A stretch of 64,000 bases of DNA. Source: Herbaspirillum aquaticum (lineage in GTDB: Bacteria > Pseudomonadota > Gammaproteobacteria > Burkholderiales > Burkholderiaceae_D). The translations under genes were made by a program, and so were the position numbers. The notes below the pieces were generated by a model. The model did not search any database. It saw only the letters and a list, made by a program, of their open reading frames with translations, and was not told the origin of the DNA. Location: NCBI RefSeq assembly GCF_002213425.1, contig NZ_NJGV01000021.1, positions 62,001 through 126,000 of the forward strand. The letters are read 5' to 3'. This document shows, in pieces, positions 1-9,630 of this stretch. Numbering within the stretch: the first letter of the stretch is position 1; every line of letters starts with the position of its first letter.

Positions 1-1041
1 GCCTGCTACAACTATTCCAAGGCCTCGCCCAACGTCAACATCATGCCGGCCCTGCGCAAGAGTGCGCTGTTCGAATTGCGCAGCAGCTGCAATGTGCTGC
101 GCATCGAACTCGACAGCACCCGCAAGAAAGCCACCGGCGTGACCTACGTGGATGCCAATGGCGATACCGTGTTCCAGCCGGCCAACATCGTCATCGCCAG
201 TACCTTCGCGTACAACAATGCGCGACTGTTCCTGCTCTCGGGCATCGGCAAGCCCTATGACCCGGTGAGCAACACCGGCGCGGTCGGACGCAACATCGCC
301 TTCCAGATGATGTCGACCATCAATGCCTTCTTCGATCCGGGCAAGAACATCAACGGCTTCATCGGGGCCGGTGGCAATGGTGTGGCGGTGGATGATTTCA
401 ATGGCGACCACATGGACCACGGCCCGCTGGGCTTCGTCGGTGGTTCGCCGATCTGGTGCAATCCGGCCGGGGCCAAGCCGATCTCGGGCATCGCCGTGCC
501 CAGCGGCACACCCAAATGGGGCCGCGACTGGAAGCGTGCGGTCAAGGCCAGCTATCTCAACACCATGTCCTTCGACGTGCATGGTGCCAACATGGTCTAT
601 CGCGACGTGTACGTGGACCTCGATCCCAATTACAAGGATGCCTTCGGCCAGCCGCTGCTGCGCTTCACCTTCGACTGGAAGGACAACGACATCCGCATGA
701 GCCGCTACGTCACCGACCAGGCGGTCAAGATCGCCCACGAACTGAAGGCGCGCGAGATCAAGGTCACCGTCAAGGACTTCGGGGCCGCGCCCGACCTGCG
801 CAGCTACCAGACCACGCACTGGGCCGGTGGCGTGGCCATGGGCACGGATCCGTCCACCAGCGTGGTCAATCGCTACCTGCAGAGCTGGGATGTGCACAAC
901 GTCTTTGCGGTGGGCTCCGGCGTATTTGCCCAGGGCATCGGCTACAACCCGACCGGGGCGGCCGTGGCGCTGACCTACTGGTCGGCGCGCGCCATCCGTG
1001 AGCAATACCTGAAGGACCCGCGACCGCTGGTCAGCGCGTGA
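1..1041 (+). CDS. GMC-family FAD-dependent sugar/polyol dehydrogenase, large subunit (5' truncated)
   Basis: The reading frame is open from base 1, so the N-terminus with the FAD Rossmann motif lies outside the window; the last 346 residues are present. The C-terminal half has the GMC hallmarks: a conserved histidine in HWAGGVAMG and the terminal FAD/active-site segment GYNPTGAAVAL. This is the pattern of membrane-associated gluconate, 2-ketogluconate and sorbitol dehydrogenases. These oxidise sugars or polyols in the periplasm and pass electrons to a cytochrome c subunit, which is the next gene. A small TAT-exported third subunit would be expected just upstream, out of view. Substrate cannot be assigned from this fragment. 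Confidence 0.85.
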   Translation, partial: ACYNYSKASPNVNIMPALRKSALFELRSSCNVLRIELDSTRKKATGVTYVDANGDTVFQPANIVIASTFAYNNARLFLLSGIGKPYDPVSNTGAVGRNIAFQMMSTINAFFDPGKNINGFIGAGGNGVAVDDFNGDHMDHGPLGFVGGSPIWCNPAGAKPISGIAVPSGTPKWGRDWKRAVKASYLNTMSFDVHGANMVYRDVYVDLDPNYKDAFGQPLLRFTFDWKDNDIRMSRYVTDQAVKIAHELKAREIKVTVKDFGAAPDLRSYQTTHWAGGVAMGTDPSTSVVNRYLQSWDVHNVFAVGSGVFAQGIGYNPTGAAVALTYWSARAIREQYLKDPRPLVSA

Positions 1042-1052
1042 AGACGGGAGCG

Positions 1053-2504
1053 ATGATGAAACGACTGATCCTGATCTCCGCCCTCGCCCTCGGTACCGCG
1101 GCACTGGCCGCCAGTGCCGCCTACAACCTGGCCCATGCCGATGAATCGCTGAGCGTTCCTGCGCCCCCCAAGCCGCCCGTGGGCGCGCGCCTGCTCAACC
1201 GCGAAACGGCCCCTTTGCGCCCGCTGGCCACACCGCCAGCCGATGCGGCACTGGCCGAGCGCGTCGCCAAAAAAGGCAGCCCGAGTGCCGATGACCAGCA
1301 ATTGCTCAGGGGGGCTTACCTGGCCCGCGCCGGCGATTGCGTGGCCTGCCACACCAGCAAGGGTGGTGCGCCCTTCGCGGGCGGACTGGCGCTGGCCTCG
1401 CCGATCGGTGCGATCTACTCCACCAACATCACGCCGGACAAGGAACATGGCATCGGCGACTGGAGCTATGAAGACTTCGCGCGCCTCATGCGCACCGGCG
1501 TCACGAAGGCGGGTTATACGGTCTATCCGGCCATGCCCTATCCCTCGTATTCGCGCCTGACCGACGAGGACATGCAGGCGCTGTACGCATATTTCACCAA
1601 GGCCGTGCCGCCCTCGGCACAGGCCAATCGCGCCAATGACATCCCCTGGCCCTTGTCGATGCGCTGGCCGCTGGCGATCTGGCGCAAACTGTTCGCGCCA
1701 ACGCCCGCGCCCTATGCGGCTCCGGCCGGAACGGATGCGCAACTGGCACGGGGCGCCTACCTGGTCGAAGGACTGGGGCATTGCGGCAGCTGCCACACGC
1801 CGCGCTCGACCACGATGCAGGAAAAATCGCTGCGCGAAGACAGCAGCCGCCTGTATCTCTCCGGTGGCCAGGTGGTCGATGGCTGGAGCGTGCCGTCGCT
1901 GCGCAATGAACATGGCGGTGGCATCGCGGGCTGGAGCCAGGCGGACCTGGTGGAATTCCTGCGTACCGGCCGCAACCAGTACACCGCTTCCTTCGGTGCC
2001 ATGAATGACGTGATCGAGCATTCCATGCAATACATGACGGAGGCCGATCTCAATGCGATGTCGCGTTACCTGTTGAGCCTGGGGCCACGCAATGGCGCCG
2101 AACCCTATCGCTATGACGAAGTCGCGGCCACGGCGGCTTACGAAGGACGTCCGCAGACGCCGGGCGCAGCGCTCTATCTGGATCGCTGCGCGGCCTGCCA
2201 TCGCAGCAACGGCACCGGCTATGGCAAGGCCTTCCCGGCGCTGGCCGGCAATCCGGTGCTGCAGACCCCGGATGCGACCTCGGCCATCCGCATCATCCTG
2301 CAAGGGGGACGCCAGCCCTCCACCGATTCGGCCACGGCGGGGCTGGTGATGGCACCGTATGCGCAGCTGCTCAACGACCAGCAGGTCGCTGAAGTGACCT
2401 CCTACATCCAGACCGCCTGGGGCAATCGCGGCGCGACCGTGAGCGCCGCCGATGTGGCCAAGATCCGCAAGACGGCCAAGCCTGTGGAGGAGCGGGCGCC
2501 CTGA
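1053..2504 (+). CDS. Triheme cytochrome c subunit of the GMC dehydrogenase
   Basis: A 483-residue protein with an N-terminal signal peptide (MMKRLILISALALGTAALAA) and three CxxCH heme sites, CVACH at about residues 96-100, CGSCH at 244-248 and CAACH at 379-383. This is the standard three-domain cytochrome subunit of membrane-bound gluconate/alcohol dehydrogenases. It should carry electrons from the flavoprotein to ubiquinone in the periplasmic face of the membrane. I chose the ATG at 1053 because GGGAG lies just upstream; a GTG at 1038 overlaps the previous gene's stop but gives a poor signal peptide. The tight spacing implies an operon with the dehydrogenase. Confidence 0.9.
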   Translation: MMKRLILISALALGTAALAASAAYNLAHADESLSVPAPPKPPVGARLLNRETAPLRPLATPPADAALAERVAKKGSPSADDQQLLRGAYLARAGDCVACHTSKGGAPFAGGLALASPIGAIYSTNITPDKEHGIGDWSYEDFARLMRTGVTKAGYTVYPAMPYPSYSRLTDEDMQALYAYFTKAVPPSAQANRANDIPWPLSMRWPLAIWRKLFAPTPAPYAAPAGTDAQLARGAYLVEGLGHCGSCHTPRSTTMQEKSLREDSSRLYLSGGQVVDGWSVPSLRNEHGGGIAGWSQADLVEFLRTGRNQYTASFGAMNDVIEHSMQYMTEADLNAMSRYLLSLGPRNGAEPYRYDEVAATAAYEGRPQTPGAALYLDRCAACHRSNGTGYGKAFPALAGNPVLQTPDATSAIRIILQGGRQPSTDSATAGLVMAPYAQLLNDQQVAEVTSYIQTAWGNRGATVSAADVAKIRKTAKPVEERAP

Positions 2505-2517
2505 CGCGTCTTCCGGA

Positions 2518-4593
2518 TCAATACTTCACATTGGCAGAGAGGTACACCGCCCGCCCATCCCCCGGCGCATGCCGGCTCTGGTCATTGATCCAGACATATT
2601 CATAGTAGCGATTGGCGAGATTCTTGAGCTGCAGTTCCAGGCTCAGCTTGTCGTTGACCTGATAGGTCGCGCTGGCATTGAAGAGCGTGTAGCCACCGTA
2701 CTTGCCGCCGGTATTGGCCGTGGTCAGGTAATAGCTGCCCTGGCCATTGACCGAGGCCGACAACTTCAGCTCCGCCGTGGCCTGGTAGTCGATGCCACCG
2801 GAATACACCTGGCGCGGCACGTGGTCGATTTCCTTGCCGAGGGTGTTGGGTGCGGTCGGGTCCGGCGTGATGATCTCCGAACGCTGGCGCGAATACGCCA
2901 ACCACAGCGTGGTGCGCTTGCTGGCACGCAGGTTGATCTGCAGGTCGACACCATTGCGCTTGGTCCGCCCCACGTTTTCCGAGTCGCCCGTGGGATCGTT
3001 CAGGCGCCGCTTGACCTCATCCGAGGCACGCTGCTCCCACACCGCCACGCGGCCATCGAGCCAGTCCACCGGGGTGAACTTGACGCCGCTTTCCCAGCCG
3101 TCATTGATGGAAGGACGCAAGTCGTTGCTGTTGGACTTGTAGGCCGCCGCCCCCGCGCCGACCTGGAAGGTACGGCCCCAGTTGGCGTACAGGCTGGCCT
3201 CGCGGATCGGGGCATAGACTACGCTGAGCTTGGGCTGGCGGATGTAGCCGTAATTCTGGATGCCATAACTCACCCCGCGCGAGGGGTCATTGAAACGCCC
3301 TCCCACATGGTCCACCCGGTAGCCGGGGATGATGCGCAGCGCATCCACCGGCTTGATCACGGCCTGCACGTAGGCCCCCACGGTATCGAAGACGAAATGA
3401 TGGTCGCGCGTCTGCGATACGCGCACCTTGTTGACCGTGTTGTAGCGCGGGCTCTGGTCCTCCTGGCGCTCCATGCTGAAGCCGCCCTCCAGCGCCAGGT
3501 CACTCATGCCTTCGAATGCCTTCCAGCGCGGGCGATAGGTGGCATTGGTCAACAGCCCGTAGTGGGTCTCGTCGATGAGGCGCTCCTGCTGCGAGGTCGT
3601 GGATGAATAACGCAGCCAGCGCTGGTCACGCACGCGATTCAGATAGAGCTTGGCAGCCACCGAGAGCTGGTCATCGATGTCGCCGTCAAAGTGCAGGCTG
3701 ACCTGGTCCATCTGGCGGTTGCCGCCATCGGACTGCGCATAGGCATAGGACGACGTCGGGTTGCTGCGCGCATCCTGGGCCGTCAGGTAGCCCGGCTCCT
3801 GGGCATAGGCGTTGGCATGGCGGATGCTCAGGCCCGTGCGATAGCGGCCATCGTCGCTGGTGTAGAACCACTTGCCGGAGAAGGCGATGTTCTCGGCCTG
3901 GGCATGGTCGCGATAGCCATCCGATTTTTCGTAGCCGATGAAATAGTTCTGCGACCAGTTGCCGTTCTCCACCCCCTTGACCACCTGCACCTGGCGCGTG
4001 TTGAAGCTGCCATAGGTCAGGCGCGCCTCGTCGTAGTTGCCGCCCTGGCGGGTGACGATGTTGACGTTGCCGGCGATGTTGTGCAGGCCGTAGCGCGCAT
4101 CGTTGGTGCCGCGCACGACCTCGATGCGGGCGATATCGAGCGGGAACAGCGTGCCCAGGAAGGGCATGCCGCCGGCATTGTCATTGCTGGGGATGCCATC
4201 GATGAGCAGCTTGACGGCATTGACCTCGCCCTCGCCGTTGAAGCCGCGGAAGGACAGCTTGCCCGACTCGTTGCCCTGGCGGAACTGGGTCAGCATCACG
4301 CCCGGCGACTGCGCGAACAGCTCCCAGTTGTATTGCGCCTGCTGTTGCTGGATGCGGTCGGCCCCGATCACGTCCACCGAGGTCAGCACGTTGTTGAGCT
4401 GCAGCGGGCCGCTGCGGCGTGCGCTCACTTCCACGGTACCGAGCGTGAGCGAAGAATCTTCGGCGGCACTGGCCGATTGTGCCAGCGCCCAAGGCGCAGC
4501 GCCCAGGGCCAGCAGGCCGGACAGGGCGGTGAGTTTGAACACGGGTCGTGCGCGATGCAGCGGCCGGGGCCGGCGGGCAGGGTGAATCGTCAT
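2518..4593 (-). CDS. TonB-dependent outer-membrane receptor
   Basis: A 691-residue protein with a signal peptide ending near ALAQ, a probable TonB box (TLGTVEVSARR), a plug domain (VLTSVDVIGADRIQQ..., then RGTNDARYGLHNIAGNVNIVTRQGG) and a C-terminal beta-barrel ending in VYLSANVKY, with the aromatic last residue typical of outer-membrane proteins. Such receptors use TonB energy to import siderophores, metal chelates or other scarce solutes. The ligand cannot be read from sequence. It is convergent with the dehydrogenase operon and divergent from a LysR gene at 4782, which may control it. Confidence 0.88.
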   Translation of the reverse strand: MTIHPARRPRPLHRARPVFKLTALSGLLALGAAPWALAQSASAAEDSSLTLGTVEVSARRSGPLQLNNVLTSVDVIGADRIQQQQAQYNWELFAQSPGVMLTQFRQGNESGKLSFRGFNGEGEVNAVKLLIDGIPSNDNAGGMPFLGTLFPLDIARIEVVRGTNDARYGLHNIAGNVNIVTRQGGNYDEARLTYGSFNTRQVQVVKGVENGNWSQNYFIGYEKSDGYRDHAQAENIAFSGKWFYTSDDGRYRTGLSIRHANAYAQEPGYLTAQDARSNPTSSYAYAQSDGGNRQMDQVSLHFDGDIDDQLSVAAKLYLNRVRDQRWLRYSSTTSQQERLIDETHYGLLTNATYRPRWKAFEGMSDLALEGGFSMERQEDQSPRYNTVNKVRVSQTRDHHFVFDTVGAYVQAVIKPVDALRIIPGYRVDHVGGRFNDPSRGVSYGIQNYGYIRQPKLSVVYAPIREASLYANWGRTFQVGAGAAAYKSNSNDLRPSINDGWESGVKFTPVDWLDGRVAVWEQRASDEVKRRLNDPTGDSENVGRTKRNGVDLQINLRASKRTTLWLAYSRQRSEIITPDPTAPNTLGKEIDHVPRQVYSGGIDYQATAELKLSASVNGQGSYYLTTANTGGKYGGYTLFNASATYQVNDKLSLELQLKNLANRYYEYVWINDQSRHAPGDGRAVYLSANVKY

Positions 4594-4781
4594 TGGTCTT
4601 GTATTGGTCTTGGTATAGGCAGTGCATGCGGCCTCCCCCGGCAGCTGCGCTGCCGTCCCCTGGATGTCGCATGGGAAATCAGGAGCGGCAAGGATAAGCT
4701 GGTATGACCACTTGTTGAATGTGGCAATTTGTCGCAGGGGCTTGCTACCATGCGATATCTCTTCCTGCTGATCCCGCGCGC

Positions 4782-5699
4782 ATGAAAAAACCGGACCTCC
4801 GCACCCTCGACCTGAACCTGCTCAAGGCACTGGCCGCCCTGCTCGATGAACGCAACGTCACGCGTGCTGCGGCGCGGCTGGGGGTGAGCCAGCCGGCCAT
4901 GAGCGGCATCCTCACGCGGCTGCGCGAGAGTTTCGATGATCCCCTGTTTGCCCGCAGCCAGCGTGGCATCGTGCCCACGCCCCGGGCGCTGGAACTGGCG
5001 CAACCGGTGCAGCGCGTGCTGCGCGACATCGACGGATTGCTGCATCCGCCGGTGTTCGATCCGGCCACGGCCCATCTGGATTTCACCATCGCCGCAACCG
5101 ACTATGCGTTGCGCGCGGTCGCCCTGCCCTTCCTGACGGCGCTCAAGCAGCATGCCCCGTTCATCCGCGTGGCACTGGCGTCAATGGAAGATGCACCGCT
5201 GCAGGAGCGGCTGGAGCGCGGCGAGATCGACCTGGCGCTGACCACGCCCCAGGATACGCCGCCGGGCCTGCATGCGCGGCGGCTGTTCGACGAACACTAC
5301 GTCTGCGCGATGCGTGAGGATCATCCGGTGGTGCGGGGACGGCGGCTCTCGCTCAAGCAGTTCTGCGCGCTGGATCATGCGCTGGTGTCGTATGCGGGCG
5401 ATCCCTTCCACGGCGTCACCGATGAAGCGCTGGCGCAGCGTGGCCTGCAGCGGCGGGTGAGCCTGTCAGTGAAGCGCTTCCTGGTGTTGCCGGAGATCTT
5501 GCGCAGCACCGACCTGGTGGCCGTGGTGCCGTCCCGGCTGGTGGCCGGGGTGGAGGGCCTGAAGCTGTTGCCGCCGCCGCTGGAGATCACCGGCTTCACC
5601 AAGACGGCGGCATGGCACGAGCGCACGCACCGCGATCCGGCGCAGCGCTGGCTGCGGCAACTGCTGTTTGCCACCGCCGGGTTGGTGCCGCTGCGCTGA
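4782..5699 (+). CDS. LysR-family transcriptional regulator
   Basis: A 305-residue regulator with a typical N-terminal winged HTH (LNLLKALAALLDERNVTRAA then LGVSQPAMSGILTRLRESFDDPLF) and a periplasmic-binding-like effector domain. The wording resembles the NodD/SyrM-type LysR branch (DPLFARSQRGIVPTPRALEL). The ATG at 4782 begins MKKPDLRTLDLN and matches family N-termini; an upstream ATG at 4719 would add a non-homologous tail. It is divergent from the TonB receptor across about 190 bp, so the receptor is the simplest candidate target. Effector unknown. Confidence 0.88.
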   Translation: MKKPDLRTLDLNLLKALAALLDERNVTRAAARLGVSQPAMSGILTRLRESFDDPLFARSQRGIVPTPRALELAQPVQRVLRDIDGLLHPPVFDPATAHLDFTIAATDYALRAVALPFLTALKQHAPFIRVALASMEDAPLQERLERGEIDLALTTPQDTPPGLHARRLFDEHYVCAMREDHPVVRGRRLSLKQFCALDHALVSYAGDPFHGVTDEALAQRGLQRRVSLSVKRFLVLPEILRSTDLVAVVPSRLVAGVEGLKLLPPPLEITGFTKTAAWHERTHRDPAQRWLRQLLFATAGLVPLR

Positions 5700-5702
5700 T
5701 CC

Positions 5703-6239
5703 TCAACGCAGCGCGGTGGCCTCTGCGGCGGCGCGCGCCAGTCCGGTGATCCATTCCTGGTGGGCATTGAGCATGGGATTGGGCAGGGTGGCTGCCAGCT
5801 CGCGCGCGGGCTGGCCGTTCTGGGTCTCCTGCGTGAGGATGCGCACACGGCCGCCTTCCAGGTCTTCGAACAGCCAGGCATGATGCACATCCAGACGCTG
5901 CGCGGCATCGCCCTCGACCCAGCCGTGCCAGGCGATGCGCGCAGCCTGGCCGGGTTGGGGCGGCAGGTATTCGGTCACTTCCGCTTCGACCGCAAAACCG
6001 AAGGTCGTAAAGCGAAAGCGCGCGCCCGCCGACAGCAGCGGGCCGCTGCCATCGTGGAAGCGAATCTCGCTGGCATTGCCGTAATAGCCGGGCCAGGCGC
6101 GCGTGTCGTTGAGCAGCGGCCACACCTGGGCCGCCGACAGACCGGCGATGATCACTTCATTGGAGACGTAGTTGTCGGTGGTACCGGGCAGATAGCCGGC
6201 CGGCCAGATGATGGCGGCCTGGGTGGTGATGGCAGACAT
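5703..6239 (-). CDS. SRPBCC-fold ligand-binding protein
   Basis: A 178-residue protein resembling the START/SRPBCC (polyketide cyclase/dehydrase-like) family: an N-terminal segment with AAQVWPLLNDTRAWPGYYGNA, a central strand region (ARFRFTTFGFAVEAEVTEYLPP) and a C-terminal long helix. These proteins hold hydrophobic ligands in a deep cavity, and many are uncharacterised. No catalytic residues can be assigned. It ends 3 bases from the stop of the convergent LysR gene. Confidence 0.7.
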   Translation of the reverse strand: MSAITTQAAIIWPAGYLPGTTDNYVSNEVIIAGLSAAQVWPLLNDTRAWPGYYGNASEIRFHDGSGPLLSAGARFRFTTFGFAVEAEVTEYLPPQPGQAARIAWHGWVEGDAAQRLDVHHAWLFEDLEGGRVRILTQETQNGQPARELAATLPNPMLNAHQEWITGLARAAAEATALR

Positions 6240-6365
6240 GATTTTCCTTGGCGGATGGTTGGACAGGTCTGCATGATGCGGACCGTCCAGTTATTACGCC
6301 AATCCTGAAAACCGATGATCGATATCGGGAAAACTGATATCTGGATCAGGGCACGGGCCCGCGGT

Positions 6366-6923
6366 TCAGGCGCGGCCGCGTGCGAATTGCGCAGCCACCT
6401 CGGCCACGCGCTTGCCCAGATAAGCGGCCGTGGCCAGGTCACTGGTACCGGGCGTGACCTCGGCGGGGGCGTCGTCCGATTGCGCCATGGCACCCAGCCA
6501 GCCACCGATGCGATTGAGTTCATCACCGCTCTTGCCGGGGAACAGATCGACCCCGGTCCAGAGCATGCCGTGCTGGGCCGCGAACAGCGCCAGGGTCACC
6601 AGGGAATTGAGCTTGTCGCCATGCAGCGCGCCGGAATTGGTGAAGCCGGCCGCGACCTTGTTGCGCCAGGCCTGCGGGATCCACGACTGGCGGGTGGAGT
6701 CTTCCATGAACTGCTTGAAGCGCGCCGAGATGGTGCCGTTATAGGTCGGCGAGCCGAAGATGATGGCGTCGCTGGCGGCGATGGCAGCCCAGTCCACGCT
6801 GCCGGCCGAAAGCGGCACGAGGGTGGCGTGCGCCCCCGCGACTTCCTCCACGCCGCGTGCCACGGATTGGGCGAGTTTTTCGGTATGGCCGTAGCCGCTG
6901 TCGAAGACGATGCTGATGTTCAT
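6366..6923 (-). CDS. Flavodoxin-family FMN-binding reductase
   Basis: A 185-residue protein with a flavodoxin-like fold: the phosphate-binding loop SGYGHTEKLAQSV directly follows the first beta strand (MNISIVFD), and the second FMN-contact loop is FGSPTYNGTISARFKQFM. It most resembles WrbA-like or NAD(P)H-dependent FMN reductases that carry out two-electron quinone or nitro-compound reduction. It is divergent from a LysR gene at 7075, with a strong dyad between them (6994-7021). This is a common arrangement for redox-stress or quinone-responsive regulation. Confidence 0.8.
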   Translation of the reverse strand: MNISIVFDSGYGHTEKLAQSVARGVEEVAGAHATLVPLSAGSVDWAAIAASDAIIFGSPTYNGTISARFKQFMEDSTRQSWIPQAWRNKVAAGFTNSGALHGDKLNSLVTLALFAAQHGMLWTGVDLFPGKSGDELNRIGGWLGAMAQSDDAPAEVTPGTSDLATAAYLGKRVAEVAAQFARGRA

Positions 6924-6993
6924 GTTTTCTCCTGTGGATAAATCAACCTGTTCGGGACCGGGGAATGACGTAACAGGCTCATTCTGCGCAAAT

Positions 6994-7030
6994 GGATTAC
7001 ATGACGGTAGCGGTGTAATCCTTTAGGATT
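6994..7030. promoter_or_regulatory. Dyad operator between flavodoxin and LysR genes
   Basis: A perfect 8-bp inverted repeat GGATTACA (6994-7001) / TGTAATCC (7014-7021), immediately followed by the overlapping palindrome AATCCTTTAGGATT (7017-7030). A further pair, AATGGATT (6991-6998) and AATCCATT (7049-7056), encloses these. The position in a 151-bp divergent intergenic region next to a LysR gene suggests its binding site and activation site. Assignment is inference. Confidence 0.55.
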
Positions 7031-7074
7031 CATCAAGATGAACTTATCAATCCATTTTTCGGAGAGCAACGGCC

Positions 7075-8028
7075 ATGGATACGTCGCAACGGGTACGCGC
7101 CATCATTTCCTTCGTGCAGGCAGCCGATAGCGGCAGCTTCGCCGGTGCCGGGCGGACACTGGGCATCTCCTCAGCTGCGGTGAGCCAGAATGTGGCCGGA
7201 CTGGAGACTGCGCTGGGCGTGCGTCTGATGAACCGCACCACGCGCAGCCTGAACCTGACCGAGGAAGGCAGTGCCTTCCTGCGCCAGGCGCGCATTGCGC
7301 TCGATGCGCTGGAACAGGCGACCGATGACGTGGTGGCGGCACGCGCGACACCGACCGGGCGCGTGCGCATCTCCACCAGTGCGGCCTTCGGTCGCGAACA
7401 ATTGCTGCCGCTGCTGCCCGGCCTGAGCCAGCGCTATCCGGCCTTGTCGGTGGAGGTGGATTTCGATGACCGCATCAGCGAGCTGGTGCAGGACGGCTAT
7501 GACCTGGCGATCCGGGGCGGACGCATCGCCGATTCGTCGCTGGTCTCGCGCAGCATCTGCAAACTGAACCTGGCGCTGGTCGCCAGTCCCGCCTATCTGG
7601 AGGCCCGCGGCACACCGCGCCGCCCGCAGGATCTGCACAAGCACAGCCTGATCACGCGCAAGTTCCTGGGCGGCAAGGTGTCACCGTGGAATTTTCAGGG
7701 CAGCGACGGCAGCATCATGACCTGGAATACCGAACACGCACTGCTGACCTTGTCCTCGCCCGAAGCGCTGGTCCAGGCGGCCCTGGCCGGCATGGGTATC
7801 GCCGAAGTCGGGGTGCATCACGCGTGGCGCTATCTGCAGCGCGGGCGATTGAAGGTGCTGCTCTTGCGCAGTCATCATCCGGGCAACTACGAGATGTGCC
7901 TGCAATATCCGCACCGGGCGCTGATCGCGCCGCGCGTGCGGGTGGCGGTGGATTACCTGCTGGAAGGCTTCGCCGCCAGCGAGGAACTGCACGTGCCGCT
8001 GGCCGCCTTGCGCAAGTACGCGGCCTGA
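7075..8028 (+). CDS. LysR-family transcriptional regulator
   Basis: A 317-residue regulator with an N-terminal HTH (FVQAADSGSFAGAGRTLGIS then SAAVSQNVAGLE) and the conserved linker of the CrgA-like LysR branch (LMNRTTRSLNLTEEG). A good ribosome-binding site, GGAGAG, lies upstream of the ATG. It is divergent from the flavodoxin gene, which is its probable target through the dyads at 6994-7056. The effector is unknown; relatives in this branch often respond to reactive small molecules or aromatics. Confidence 0.88.
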   Translation: MDTSQRVRAIISFVQAADSGSFAGAGRTLGISSAAVSQNVAGLETALGVRLMNRTTRSLNLTEEGSAFLRQARIALDALEQATDDVVAARATPTGRVRISTSAAFGREQLLPLLPGLSQRYPALSVEVDFDDRISELVQDGYDLAIRGGRIADSSLVSRSICKLNLALVASPAYLEARGTPRRPQDLHKHSLITRKFLGGKVSPWNFQGSDGSIMTWNTEHALLTLSSPEALVQAALAGMGIAEVGVHHAWRYLQRGRLKVLLLRSHHPGNYEMCLQYPHRALIAPRVRVAVDYLLEGFAASEELHVPLAALRKYAA

Positions 8029-8041
8029 TTGCGGCAGCGAT

Positions 8042-8506
8042 TCATTCCTGCTCGATCAGGGCCATATACGGTCCTGGCTGGCGCAGGACCGCGATGTCAC
8101 CGGTGATGTGGCCCAGCTTGACCAAACCCTTCGAGTAAGCGAAGTCCTTGTAGAACAGGGCGATATTGCCCCAGGGCGCATAGAAGGCGATGTCGCCGCT
8201 GCGCGGGGTATAGCCCTCGGGCTCGCCGCGCGTGGCCAGCTTGCGCGGCAGCTGGGCGATCTTCTCGGTCTGGTTGTAGTCGGACAGCTCCAGCGTCAGC
8301 GGCAACAGGGCGGCAAAGTCGCGGGCGGCCGGGCCGGGTTCGAGACGCGCGGTCAGGACGGTATCGGCGATGGTGATGCGCAGGGTCATGGGCAGGCTCT
8401 TGGCAGGGGGTCGGGTCTGGGCCGCTGCCGTCATCGGGCAGAGGCTCATCGCGCCGGCCATCAGCACGGCAATCACGGTCAGGCGCGGCAGGAAAAAGGA
8501 AGACAT
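8042..8506 (-). CDS. Exported cyclophilin-like fold protein
   Basis: A 154-residue protein with a signal peptide (MSSFFLPRLTVIAVLMAGA, cleavage near AAAQT) followed by a small domain with the pattern of the cyclophilin-like family: MTLRITIADTVLTARLE, DFAALLPLTLELSDY, TEKIAQLPRKL, GDIAFYAPWGNIALFYKDF. Family members are small beta proteins that often sit next to reductases and LysR regulators; biochemical function is not established. The ATG at 8506 gives the signal peptide directly; an upstream TTG at 8527 is less likely. It is convergent with the LysR gene ending at 8028. Confidence 0.75.
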   Translation of the reverse strand: MSSFFLPRLTVIAVLMAGAMSLCPMTAAAQTRPPAKSLPMTLRITIADTVLTARLEPGPAARDFAALLPLTLELSDYNQTEKIAQLPRKLATRGEPEGYTPRSGDIAFYAPWGNIALFYKDFAYSKGLVKLGHITGDIAVLRQPGPYMALIEQE

Positions 8507-8621
8507 GGGCAGTCCGGAGGCAATCAATCTGGCCTGATTGTCGCTGCATCATCGGTCCGTGATTAGTCCCGCCGGCCTGAATGCCATCATCAGTCCAGCT
8601 TATGAATCAGGCGTCCGGTCA

Positions 8622-9533
8622 TCACCCCGGCTGACGTGGCCGACTCTCGTAGCGCAGGGCATTGACCACCAGCGAAAACGCCGGCGAAGGCTGGCGGCGG
8701 CTGGGATAGTAGAGGTGATAACCCTCGAAGACCGGACACCAGTCCTCCAGCACCCGCACCAGCTGGCCGCTCTCCAGATGCGATTGCAGCTCGTCTTCCG
8801 GCAGCAGCACCACGCCCAGCCCGGCCAGGGCCGCATCGATCTGCGGCGGCACGGTGTTGAAGATGAGCGAACCGTCGACACGCACGTTGATCTTTTCGCC
8901 GTCCTTTTCAAAATCCCATACGTAAAGCCCGCCCGAGGACGGCATGCGCTGGTTGATGCAATCCTGTGCCATCAGGTCATTCGGATGCAGCGGCACCGGA
9001 TAGCGCGTGAAGTACTCGGGCGAGGCCGCCACCACCATGCGCAGCGGCGGGCCGATGGGCACGGCGATCATGTCGCGGTCGATGGTCTTGCCCCAGCGCA
9101 CGCCGGCATCGAAGCGGTCGGCCACGATGTCGCGCAGGGCGTAGCTCATGTCGAATTCCAGCTTGATGTCGGGATATTGCTGCAACAGCGGGGCCAGCTT
9201 GGGCAGCAGCACGCGCTGGATCATGCCGTCGCCGCAGGTGATGCGCACGGTGCCACCGGGTTTTTCACGCAGCGCGGTGAGGGCATCGAGTTCGGCTTCG
9301 ATCTCGTCGAAGCGGTTGCCGATGGACTGGATCAGGCGCTCGCCAGCGGGCGTGAGCGAGATGCTGCGGGTGGTACGGGTCAGCAGGCGGATCTGCAGGC
9401 GCTCTTCGAGGCCGCGGATGGCTTGCGAGAGTGCGGATTGCGTCACGCCAAGCGTGGCGGCGGCACGCGTGAAACTGCCCTCGCGCGCCACGGTCACGAA
9501 ACCCAGCAAGTCATTGAGATTGCGTTTGATCAT
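8622..9533 (-). CDS. LysR-family transcriptional regulator
   Basis: A 303-residue regulator with the canonical HTH (LLGFVTVAREGSFTRAAATLG then VTQSALSQAIRGLEERL) and the CrgA-type linker LLTRTTRSISLTPAGERL. It is divergent from an MFS transporter gene across 258 bp. That region contains a perfect LysR-type site ATTAG-N5-CTAAT at 9631-9645, and the same palindrome recurs at 18460-18474 ahead of the molybdenum hydroxylase operon. This regulator is therefore a candidate for controlling the exporter and possibly the distant operon. Confidence 0.88.
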   Translation of the reverse strand: MIKRNLNDLLGFVTVAREGSFTRAAATLGVTQSALSQAIRGLEERLQIRLLTRTTRSISLTPAGERLIQSIGNRFDEIEAELDALTALREKPGGTVRITCGDGMIQRVLLPKLAPLLQQYPDIKLEFDMSYALRDIVADRFDAGVRWGKTIDRDMIAVPIGPPLRMVVAASPEYFTRYPVPLHPNDLMAQDCINQRMPSSGGLYVWDFEKDGEKINVRVDGSLIFNTVPPQIDAALAGLGVVLLPEDELQSHLESGQLVRVLEDWCPVFEGYHLYYPSRRQPSPAFSLVVNALRYESRPRQPG

Positions 9534-9630
9534 GCAGCCACCCTTCCTGTGGTGAGCAATAAAGCCGGATCAGCCGGAGGCAGCGCCTGTGAAACCAGGT
9601 GCCGGTGCCGAAGGGGGACGGGATTCATTG

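Noticed and set aside
975-2303. A 442-codon minus-strand frame across the first cytochrome gene
   Set aside because: Antisense to a cytochrome with three CxxCH sites and no coding features of its own.
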